From contig JBFJVZ010000111.1 in assembly GCA_041623895.1 (NCBI GenBank), positions 1 through 17,794 of the forward strand: a stretch of 17,794 bases of DNA. The letters are read 5' to 3'. The stretch is from JBFJVZ01 sp041623895 (GTDB lineage Bacteria; Planctomycetota; Planctomycetia; Pirellulales; Pirellulaceae). A model generated the notes under the pieces. That model searched no databases, was not told where the DNA came from, and was given only the letters and a program-made list of their open reading frames with translations. This document shows, in pieces, positions 8,401-14,134 of the stretch (position 1 is its first letter; each line of letters opens with the position of its first letter). The position numbers and the translations under genes are program-made.

Positions 8401-9204
8401 AAACGGCATCGATTCGAGAAAGCACACACAAGATGGCTGGAAGTGTGGGCAAGCTGGCATCTGGGTGATTGGCGGAATATCAGAGCCATCGCCGGTGACA
8501 TGCTGCAGGACGCTCAACAAAGAAACGACCTGACCGGAATGCTGCTGTTCACCAGCGGTCTTACGGCTTCGTCACTGCTTGCGGATGACCGACTCGAGGA
8601 TTTAAGACTGTGGCAACAGCGAAACGAAGAATTGACGCGGCAATCCACAGGCACCCAGTTCGTTCACTTCCTGCAGTGGCTAAGCAAATCGCAGCACGAT
8701 CTGTACGTCGGAAAATTTGCTGATGCCTGGCACGGATACCGAACGTTGCAGCGGCGACTCAGGTATTCGCCGCTGTCCCGAGTTCAAGTGGTCCGCGTCA
8801 TGACGCAATCGTTTGGCACGCTCACGGCACTGCACCTGGCACAGTCGCTGACGAGCGGATCCTTGGCGGGGCCGGTGTCCAAAACCAATTGGTTGCGTGT
8901 TGCCCAACATCGCAGCAATCAATTGCGCGACAATGACATTCCGTTCACAAATGTGTTAGCCGACCTTGCCGATGGAAACTGCTTGCGACTGCAAGGCCAG
9001 CAGGAGCAAGCCCGGGCATGCTTGCTTTCTTCCCACCAACGGGCAAAGAACCTGAGACTGGTGCCGTACCAGTTGGCTGCAGAAGACGCGTTGGAGTACT
9101 TGGAAACGGGTGAGTGGATCGGATTGCTGCGGCATCGAATGCGAAATCGCGACGTCAAAGTTCCCGAAGCGTTCGAGCGTTTGTACACCGTCGCAGCCTC
9201 ATAG
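5446..9204 (+). CDS. Serine/threonine protein kinase fused to AAA-type ATPase and helical-repeat region
   Basis: 1252 aa. The kinase domain covers about 48-310: glycine loop LGQGSSGYVF (55-64), catalytic Lys78 (ALKIL), catalytic loop HRDIKPQN (171-178, Asp173), metal-binding Asp191 in DYG (usual DFG), SPE at 219-221 (usual APE), Asp233 and Arg298 (EDRPS). The position where the alpha-C glutamate is expected appears to be Gly94. A second domain (about 320-600) is a P-loop ATPase of the kind found in MalT/AfsR-like and PknK-like proteins: FGRERELEEI (324-333), Walker A GPSGIGKT (352-359) and Walker B LILIIDDVQWAD (469-480). The rest (about 620-1252) is predicted helical, Ala/Leu/Arg-rich, and probably TPR-like, though no repeat is regular enough to assign by eye. 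No membrane helix is seen, so it is cytoplasmic. Such proteins couple phosphorylation to ATP-dependent assembly or scaffolding; no DNA-binding domain is visible. The start is supported by GAGAAG 7 bases upstream; Met31 is an alternative. Confidence 0.92.
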   Translation: MEDPNELPLRRRSSDTVSQDPGGHETQHSGMTSRRLPPPWQHGQRLGDFQLELLLGQGSSGYVFRALDLVTRRRCALKILTPESSQDLRRNKLGFRRMMTIHHSSLMRVDLIHVLDGHVAMSMEEVHGDTLAKTLKRYKTLPPHVAFKRLLALARHYGGALAEMHAHALVHRDIKPQNLMVDSREIGRVIDYGLVGTCDPESDPNGFRHYLAGTPRYWSPEALRNQFYTPSGDVFSLGLVMLEALYAITGRQVWQRSEEDRDEDAQLISEAVDDLSQSIPHVLRDACLEMLQIKPEDRPSAQYISRLGLPTARSFVLHSGHQLFGRERELEEICDWLRTIYEGKIERLHIHGPSGIGKTRLIDEVERHLRALRWGQVFRANCRPREDEPLQAFDQIADEIANRYTSFNDREQLQVDVASAAILHQAFPVLKDVVHASLRLPPIASTVDRIDALEAVARLTVELRKVGPLILIIDDVQWADPDSLSILDRLQAASGEMLAIITVGRTRSTNQRKSPGRVLEIKPLSGDASFQLLADAAKRCSVNINRAAIRELADAAAGNPFRLKELTEEFRPGGALATLQPSSDSSISNLGSIDQLWKRRAKRLGQQARKVLPFIATAGRPVSSAQLGELAELNANEVDVAVTELAHVRLVSDEATGEECIAVVSDRVSAGIISGLRKSEKLRAHRAWAQLLSRSKNQEQMSARIANHLFDAGEPSRALSYAIQAAEDAERLFAKTEAAKWYVRVLDLVEGKERLKYLRNAARCYEQADQPVDAARLYRELADTVDDPNERLACRILATELLLRSGRLESVRDELVELCSKLRLPGPKPASQNPLSFVADSLRLAGLRASAKIARTRSDAHTSTRQQHRLNMCAALVRPLSLFDGVLAARLLKIGAVQAAQGSSIAQQMHFAFGAAVFACGNRGAKRTRGEMVLKQLRSQVTRLQDAKISGDYWAAVATSKALSLRWHEVNDAVRMSVNEYEAVEKRHRFEKAHTRWLEVWASWHLGDWRNIRAIAGDMLQDAQQRNDLTGMLLFTSGLTASSLLADDRLEDLRLWQQRNEELTRQSTGTQFVHFLQWLSKSQHDLYVGKFADAWHGYRTLQRRLRYSPLSRVQVVRVMTQSFGTLTALHLAQSLTSGSLAGPVSKTNWLRVAQHRSNQLRDNDIPFTNVLADLADGNCLRLQGQQEQARACLLSSHQRAKNLRLVPYQLAAEDALEYLETGEWIGLLRHRMRNRDVKVPEAFERLYTVAAS

Positions 9205-9214
9205 CAGGGAATCA

Positions 9215-9985
9215 CTACTTGTCTTGCTTTTTCTTGCTCGCCTCGCGGCGCTTGATGATCCCTTCCAGCTTTTTGCGTTCTGCCTCCAGCACGTCGTCGG
9301 GAATGGTCGCGGGAATGACTGGCGAATCGTCGATGCTGTCGTCGGCCGAAAGTTCTCGCATCCTGATATTGCGATACCAGACGGGATCACCGTGATCTTG
9401 CAAGCTGAGGTTTGCACCACGGGCTTCAAGATTCCCGCCTCGTTTGCGGAGCATGTCGACGTTGAATTCCCACTGCGGGTCACTGTAATCAAATCCGACG
9501 ACCTTGACGCCGTTGAGCCAATGCTGCACCACGGTACGCTTACAAACCACGCGGCCCGTGTTCCACTGTCCCACCGGTTTGGTGGCGTCTTTGCTGGGTT
9601 GCATGCAGAAATACAACGAGGCGGCGCTGGTACGTGGATTCTTGCCATCGTTATGAGCAGCGTTGTCCAGAATCTGGTACTCGTATTGAGTGGGGCGATA
9701 GTACACACCGCTGTTGCTGCCGGGGGCAACTTTCCACTCGAAACGCAATTCAAAATCATCAGGTACTTTTCTGGCGATGTAGACCAAACTGCCGCCCCGA
9801 CCCCCGCGTGTGATCACACTGTCTTCGACCTGCCAGTTCCCCGAGTGTTTCCAACCATCCAAATTCTCACCATTGAATAAAGCCTTGAACCCCGCGGCTT
9901 GTTCCTCGGGGGTTAACGCGTTGGGATTACCGGCGACCGCCAGCTTCAAGGTAAGGATTCCGATCAGCACAAGGATGAAACGCAT
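9215..9985 (-). CDS. Secreted DUF1080 protein (3-keto-disaccharide hydrolase family)
   Basis: 256 aa from ATG 9985. A longer frame to 10027 exists, but the ATG at 9985 begins a classic signal peptide, MRFILVLIGILTLKLAVAG, with probable cleavage near residue 19, so the protein is exported. The rest is one concanavalin-like beta-sandwich domain of DUF1080: FNGENLDGW (37-45), FEWKVAPGSNSGVYYR (82-97), YEYQILDN (101-108), GQWNTGRVV (139-147) and HWLNGVKV (155-162), in the usual order for the family. Members studied elsewhere hydrolyse 3-keto-glycosides, but the family is greatly expanded in planctomycetes and most members are uncharacterised, so the exact reaction is open. The C-terminus (about 230-256) is a Lys/Arg/Glu-rich helix without known function. 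It converges on the kinase-ATPase gene with a 10-bp gap and lies 144 bp downstream of the acyltransferase gene on the same strand, with its own candidate promoter. Confidence 0.92.
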   Translation of the reverse strand: MRFILVLIGILTLKLAVAGNPNALTPEEQAAGFKALFNGENLDGWKHSGNWQVEDSVITRGGRGGSLVYIARKVPDDFELRFEWKVAPGSNSGVYYRPTQYEYQILDNAAHNDGKNPRTSAASLYFCMQPSKDATKPVGQWNTGRVVCKRTVVQHWLNGVKVVGFDYSDPQWEFNVDMLRKRGGNLEARGANLSLQDHGDPVWYRNIRMRELSADDSIDDSPVIPATIPDDVLEAERKKLEGIIKRREASKKKQDK

Positions 9986-10026
9986 GACGTGTCTCGCGAG
10001 CGAGGGGAAAGTGACGGGCGAAGTCA

Positions 10027-10067
10027 ATTATATCGTTAATATCGTTTTCAGTGGCTGGCTATTGCAA
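10027..10067 (-). promoter_or_regulatory. Candidate promoter of the DUF1080 gene with an 8-bp direct repeat
   Basis: Read on the minus strand, TTGCAA (10062-10067) is followed after 18 bases by GATATT (10038-10043), and a perfect TATAAT lies at 10027-10032, 42 bases before the DUF1080 ATG. The TATAAT has no good -35 at 17 bases, so it is unclear which -10 is used. The AT-rich stretch contains the direct repeat ATATCGTT twice on the + strand (10030-10037 and 10039-10046, 9-base period), overlapping both -10 candidates. The repeat could be an operator or chance in AT-rich DNA. Confidence 0.4.
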
Positions 10068-10129
10068 GCGAACTCGCGAGCATCGCGATTCCTTTGTGCC
10101 CGCTGCGACGACCATGGATTCGCGGCACC

Positions 10130-11476
10130 CTACTGAACCAATGGTCTCAGCTGGCCGCAATACAGCTTCAGCAACTCCCGCGCATCATCGACCGAAAAAA
10201 ATTGCGGGCTGCATCGCATCGACAGCGTCAATTTGCGTCCATAGATGCTGCTGGAAAGCGTGCAATGGGTCTTTCGACGCAGCGGCGGGACGCCGGTCAT
10301 TGCATCCAGTGTGAATTCGTCGCAGCCGACCTTGCCACGTGTCTTCGGCAAACGACAAGTGAATCGCCGCGAAGGGTCACCGGCGTTGGACAGGACACTG
10401 GTGGCCAAACAAACATTTCGCTTCAGGATCATGGGCAGAAGAAACGGCACGACCATCGCTGAACTGAGGCCGTTGATGAAAGATTTTTGCAAGTTTCCGT
10501 TTTTGATCTCCAGCGTTTCCCGGCAGATTCGAGCCAACAATTCATCTTCATCCTGCAACTCGGATGGACGCACACTGATGAACGTGTAGGCAGTCATGTT
10601 GCAGGCGGGAATCTCAAAATCTTCGCCGTCGCGCATATCCGAAGGGACCAGAATGCGAAATTTGCGACGGCTGGAGTTGCCATTCCACTGCCGCGCCGTT
10701 TGAAACATCTTGCACAACAACAAGTCATTAAGCGTTGCCCCGCGAGACGTTGCCGATTGACGCAGGGCTGCCAATTGCTCTTTAGAAAATTCTTCGTTGA
10801 CGATTCCCGGCACTACCGTCTGGGCCGGTTTTGACGAAGGAATCCGCAGCGCGGCGACTCGGGTCGTGAATTGTTTCCGCGCCTCCAGCAGGGCTTGCCC
10901 AATTTTATGAATCACTTTGTCGTCCGCGCGGATGCTTCGCATCTTGGTGCGGCGGACTTTCAGTTGAGCGGCGTCAAAGACCCCCATTTCAACTTTGCCG
11001 GCACAACACTCCAGTCGTTTCATGTAGCAGCCGAGCAAGTCGCCGATAAACCGATAAGCGCCCGTGCCGTCCGTGGCCGCGTGCTGGAACTGCAGTGTCA
11101 TTTTCGTGTTGGCATCTGTTTGCCGCGCCCAAACCCTCAGACCCGGCGTCGTTCGAACGTCGATGTATTCTCCGCCCTCAAACTGAAGCGGAGTGTTCGC
11201 GTCGGCCCAATCGATCCTGGGCATTTGATCGGCAGCCAAGACCCAGCACGGTTTGTTTTGTTTCGCCGGCTGAACAATTGAGAACAGCAGGGGATGCCTT
11301 TCCAGAGCCTCCTCCATCGCGGCATCGAATCGTCCGCGATCTAAATGTCCTGAGAACTCCAATTCGATATAAAACACCATCGGGTACTCGGGGCTGTCAT
11401 CGCACAGGAAGTACCAATCGATCGGCGGAAGATGAAGCGGAAACGTTCGCCCGTATTTTTTCGCGACGGAATTCAT
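10130..11476 (-). CDS. Condensation/WS-DGAT-superfamily acyltransferase-like protein
   Basis: 448 aa from ATG 11476; a weak AGG lies just upstream. The fold class is suggested by several motifs. The active-site motif HHxxxDG appears as QHAATDG (131-137), keeping the catalytic histidine (His132) and Asp136-Gly137 but with Gln for the first His. GATLNDLLL (246-254) resembles the NDVVL motif of wax-ester synthase/DGAT proteins, and SNAGDP (363-368) sits where they have SNVPGP. The N-terminal part, PPIDWYFLCDDSPEYPMVFYIELEF with later EALERHPLL, has the usual start of condensation-like domains. These enzymes move acyl groups from CoA or carrier-protein thioesters to alcohols or amines. No carrier protein or adenylation domain is nearby, so a stand-alone lipid or small-molecule acyltransferase is more likely than part of a peptide synthetase. 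No signal peptide or clear membrane segment, apart from a hydrophobic stretch near 338-352. The substrate is unknown. Confidence 0.72.
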   Translation of the reverse strand: MNSVAKKYGRTFPLHLPPIDWYFLCDDSPEYPMVFYIELEFSGHLDRGRFDAAMEEALERHPLLFSIVQPAKQNKPCWVLAADQMPRIDWADANTPLQFEGGEYIDVRTTPGLRVWARQTDANTKMTLQFQHAATDGTGAYRFIGDLLGCYMKRLECCAGKVEMGVFDAAQLKVRRTKMRSIRADDKVIHKIGQALLEARKQFTTRVAALRIPSSKPAQTVVPGIVNEEFSKEQLAALRQSATSRGATLNDLLLCKMFQTARQWNGNSSRRKFRILVPSDMRDGEDFEIPACNMTAYTFISVRPSELQDEDELLARICRETLEIKNGNLQKSFINGLSSAMVVPFLLPMILKRNVCLATSVLSNAGDPSRRFTCRLPKTRGKVGCDEFTLDAMTGVPPLRRKTHCTLSSSIYGRKLTLSMRCSPQFFSVDDARELLKLYCGQLRPLVQ

Positions 11477-11672
11477 GAAACCTGGAACTGCTCACGGGCA
11501 TGGGAAAGAATCATTCAAGCTGGTTTCAAACCTAATCGGTCCCGCAGCTTTGGCCAACCGTAGACGCAGCATCCTGCCGCGTCATTTCGGTTTCTCGCAA
11601 CACGGCGGATGCCACGTCCGCAATTTTCTGCCGGGCAGGAGGATACCGCGGTTAGGGTCGTGTTTTTCGGGA

Positions 11673-12428
11673 TCACGGGAGCGACGATCGATTGTGTCTG
11701 GTTGCAATCAGGACTTCTCGTTTTCCGCCCTGCGGTCCCGGAACTCTTTGCACATCGAATCCCACATCAATCATCGTTTCGCGGACTTGCCGGCTGACGC
11801 AATAGGTGACCAATCGACCATCGTCTGCCAAAACCGGCATTAAGCGAGACAGCAGGGCCGGCTGCCAAAGCTGTGAGTTGCTGGACGGGGCAAATGGATC
11901 AAAATACACCGCGTCGAACTGGCGATAATTGTTGAAATCGTGGGAACAGACATCGCAAGCCTGAATGGTGACGTGCACTCGCGGAGCGATCTTCCATGGG
12001 TAGGTCCCGCTGCCCACATGCGACGGTAGACTTTCGCGGAACCGCAGAAAGCTCTCTACCAATTCGTGATCATCGATCCACGTTGTCGGCTCAAGTTGTC
12101 GTAAGATGTCTGCGGGCAACCATTCGTTTTCTATCGAGACATATCGTAGCTCTGCGTCGTCACGTTTGGCGGCATCAACAGTCATCAGAAGTCCCATCCC
12201 CGTCCCCAAACCAATTTCCAGCACACTGGCTCGCCGGCGACGTTCCAGGCGTTGCAACACGCCACTGTTATTCAGATACACATGACGCGTTTCGGAGATC
12301 GCACCTGAAGCGCTGTGGTAGGCGTCATCGGTGTCCGTGCGAATCAGGGTACGGCTGCCATCATCGGTGACCTGAATGACGAAGTTCTGCAAACGAGTGG
12401 GGATGGTGAGACGAGCGCCAGCGGGCAT
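11673..12428 (-). CDS. mnmD: tRNA 5-aminomethyl(-2-thio)uridine methyltransferase, MnmD type
   Basis: 251 aa from ATG 12428, preceded by AAGG with suitable spacing. A GTG at 12470 would add 14 residues but lies only a few bases from a possible -10 (TAAAAT, 12477-12482 on the minus strand), so the ATG is preferred. The protein is a Rossmann-fold SAM methyltransferase: DDAYHSASGAISETRHVYL (35-53), SAM motif VLEIGLGTGMG (69-79), VYFDPFAPSSNSQLW (174-188) and a C-terminal GFDVQRVPGPQGGKREVLIA. This order is that of the methyltransferase half of E. coli MnmC. The FAD-dependent oxidase half is absent, as in stand-alone MnmD of other bacteria, which convert nm5(s2)U34 to mnm5(s2)U34 in the tRNA wobble position. 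It lies 196 bp upstream of the acyltransferase on the same strand; no functional link is obvious. Confidence in the family is high; tRNA specificity is by homology. Confidence 0.86.
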   Translation of the reverse strand: MPAGARLTIPTRLQNFVIQVTDDGSRTLIRTDTDDAYHSASGAISETRHVYLNNSGVLQRLERRRRASVLEIGLGTGMGLLMTVDAAKRDDAELRYVSIENEWLPADILRQLEPTTWIDDHELVESFLRFRESLPSHVGSGTYPWKIAPRVHVTIQACDVCSHDFNNYRQFDAVYFDPFAPSSNSQLWQPALLSRLMPVLADDGRLVTYCVSRQVRETMIDVGFDVQRVPGPQGGKREVLIATRHNRSSLP

Positions 12429-12501
12429 CCGATTTCGCCTTGAAGGGTGCAGCGAGCAGTTCTTTGCCACTGCCTGATTTTAGAGTAATGGACCTCTTCA
12501 A

Positions 12502-12563
12502 GCGTCATCGGCTGACGCCGAAAACAGCCGAAAGTCGCCACGAAGTCCCACGACTTCGGCGAC
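12502..12563. repeat. Cluster of inverted repeats, REP-like hairpin element
   Basis: Three overlapping palindromes are packed into 62 bases. GCGTCA-5 nt-TGACGC forms a perfect 6-bp stem (12502-12518). CGGCT (12509-12513) pairs with AGCCG (12526-12530). The strongest is GTCGCCACGAAGTC (12534-12547), loop CCAC, then GACTTCGGCGAC (12552-12563): a 12-bp stem with a two-base AC bulge in the left arm. There is no T-run after it and the flanking genes point away from each other, so it is not a terminator. The halves AAGTCGCCA and GACTTCGGCGA recur near the right edge of the window at 17766-17787, which suggests a dispersed intergenic repeat family. Confidence 0.65.
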
Positions 12564-12750
12564 GGTTCGAGCCCGAAATCCTGGTAGTGTCCCAGCCTGC
12601 TCGCCTCCTGGCCGTGATCCACAGCCTGGTCGGAGGGGGCACCCGCTGCGAATCCCTGTTTTTCGCCTGCTGGGCATTTTGCGAGCAAGTCAGCCGGGCA
12701 ATCCATCGACGAGAGTGCCGATGCGAAAGAATCTGCCCGCGTGAAAGAAT

Positions 12751-12780
12751 TTGCATCAGCGGAAACCTTCTCCCTACAAT
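12751..12780 (+). promoter_or_regulatory. Candidate sigma-70 promoter for the moxR-DUF58-transglutaminase operon
   Basis: TTGCAT (12751-12756) and TACAAT (12775-12780) are separated by 18 bases and match the consensus at four or five of six positions each. Initiation here would give a 5' untranslated leader of about 300 bases before the moxR ATG, which is long. No other equally good pair was found between it and the gene. Confidence 0.4.
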
Positions 12781-13074
12781 GTGCGTAAGGCTACATGCGG
12801 ATCACTGATGACACGGTTATATTTCTCATCGCCGCCCTGTTCATCGGTCCGTGTTCATCTGGCCTTCATACTGTCTCGTCTTATTTCGCCTATTCGTCAG
12901 CAGGGGTCATCACGGATCTGTTCCCCTGACTAGCGGAGTTTTTTCGGCTAATTTGCCCTCTTCTCAATCTATCATCATCATTCGCCGAATCCGATTTGGA
13001 ATTTTTCCTCGATCACTTTTCAGCCCCATTGCCGGGCGACGTTCGGCTTTCAAAACTAACTGCATACAAGCGAC

Positions 13075-13081
13075 AAGGAGG
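13075..13081 (+). promoter_or_regulatory. Strong Shine-Dalgarno that fixes the moxR start
   Basis: AAGGAGG, continuing as AAGGAGGAGG to 13084, lies 6 bases before ATG 13088. It is by far the best ribosome binding site in the window, where most genes have weak ones. It rules out the longer frame that opens at 12851, whose extra residues have no family match. Confidence 0.85.
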
Positions 13082-13087
13082 AGGCCA

Positions 13088-14134
13088 ATGTATACTCGCG
13101 AGAATCATTTGGGCGCAACCAACGATCGTGATTTTGTGGACGAATCGATGTATCCGGACCATCAAACTGCTCGGACGTCGCCGCCACCAACGACGAATGA
13201 TTGGTCCGAGTTATTAGATCGAATCGAATCCGTTCGCAGCGGGTTGCAGCATGTCATTCGGGGGAAAGCCGACGTTATTGATGCGGTACTGACTTCGGTT
13301 CTAGCCGAAGGTTCGGTGTTATTGGAGGACGTGCCGGGCGTTGGCAAGACAACTTTGGCAAAATCGCTGGCCACGCTGATCGATCTGGATTTTCAGCGTA
13401 TCCAGTGCACACCCGATCTGTTACCTGCAGACATTTTGGGCAGTTCGATCTACCAGCCCGCGACGGGAGAGTTTCAATTTCGACCCGGGCCAATTTTCTG
13501 CGATTTATTAATCGCCGATGAAATCAATCGTGCATCACCGCGAACTCAAAGCGCTTTGCTGGAAGCAATGGCGGAGTCGCAGGTCACCATTGACGGTAAA
13601 CGATACGACTTGAAACAGCCTTTCATTGTGATTGCGACTCAAAACCCGAGCGGCTTCGAGGGTACCTTTCCGCTGCCCGAGTCGCAATTGGATCGATTCT
13701 TGTTGCGGTTGTCCATGAATTATCCGGACCCTGACAGCGAGGTCGATTTGCTCATGGATCAAGCCGTGGATGACCCTTCTGATTTGCTCGAGCCCGTCAT
13801 GCACCGAGACGAACTGGTGAAGTTGCAACAGCAGGTCCGACTCGTGAGGGTGGACCGCAAAGTTGTCGAGTATCTGGTTGACCTGATCGGCGCAACGCGG
13901 AGGGATTCGCGACTGCGTGTCGGCTGCAGCCCCAGGGGTTCGAAGATGATGCTACGAGCTGCGCAAGCTCGCGCGATCTTGTCAAAACGCGATTACGTGC
14001 TGCCCGATGATTTGCAGGCTGTCGCGGTCGAAGTATTGGCACACCGGGTGACGCCACGAAGTCTTTCGGCTAATCCGCAAGAACTCGCACACGTGATCAC
14101 CGAACTACTCCATGAAACCGAGGTACGGGTGTGA
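13088..14134 (+). CDS. moxR: MoxR-family AAA+ ATPase
   Basis: 348 aa. After a hydrophilic N-terminal tail (1-38) comes a full AAA+ module: Walker A in EDVPGVGKTT (80-89, Lys87), the family segment RIQCTPDLLPADILGSSIY (104-122), Walker B LLIADEINRA (140-149, Asp144/Glu145), sensor 1 in IATQNP (Asn186), arginine finger in LPESQLDRF (Arg203), and a sensor-2 lid beginning GCSPRGSKMMLRAAQARA. All catalytic residues are present and the length is normal for MoxR. These ATPases act as chaperone-like factors that mature or activate partner proteins, often ones with DUF58 or von Willebrand A domains. The partner is probably the next gene, whose GTG start overlaps this stop codon (GTGA, 4 bases), giving translational coupling. 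It is cytoplasmic. Earlier frame extension to 12851 is discounted because of the strong ribosome binding site. Confidence 0.95.
   Translation: MYTRENHLGATNDRDFVDESMYPDHQTARTSPPPTTNDWSELLDRIESVRSGLQHVIRGKADVIDAVLTSVLAEGSVLLEDVPGVGKTTLAKSLATLIDLDFQRIQCTPDLLPADILGSSIYQPATGEFQFRPGPIFCDLLIADEINRASPRTQSALLEAMAESQVTIDGKRYDLKQPFIVIATQNPSGFEGTFPLPESQLDRFLLRLSMNYPDPDSEVDLLMDQAVDDPSDLLEPVMHRDELVKLQQQVRLVRVDRKVVEYLVDLIGATRRDSRLRVGCSPRGSKMMLRAAQARAILSKRDYVLPDDLQAVAVEVLAHRVTPRSLSANPQELAHVITELLHETEVRV

Larger units (their letters stand above)
12471..13087. other. 600-bp non-coding region between divergent mnmD and moxR genes
   Basis: The frames that are open here on both strands give peptides rich in Cys, Arg and Ser without recognisable domains, so I read the stretch as non-coding. 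It holds, from left to right, a possible mnmD -10 (12477-12482), a cluster of inverted repeats (12502-12563), a candidate sigma-70 promoter for the moxR operon (12751-12780), and a leader of about 300 bases rich in T and C runs with no clear fold. The strong moxR ribosome binding site ends it. The middle part (12570-12750) shows nothing I can name. Confidence 0.5.

Noticed and set aside
9110..9880. 256-residue open frame on the plus strand
   Set aside because: It is antisense to the DUF1080 gene, which has a signal peptide and all family motifs; the plus-strand peptide has none.
12561..12580. GGTTCGAGCCC resembling a tRNA T-arm
   Set aside because: The flanking bases do not form a 5-bp T-stem, and no acceptor, D- or anticodon stem with suitable spacing is found on either strand.
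12344..12706. 120-residue open frame on the minus strand upstream of mnmD
   Set aside because: It overlaps the mnmD start in another frame, reads through the hairpin cluster, and shows no domain or ribosome binding site.
12851..13087. Longer N-terminus for MoxR starting at 12851
   Set aside because: The extra 79 residues have no family match and the strong AAGGAGG places the start at 13088.
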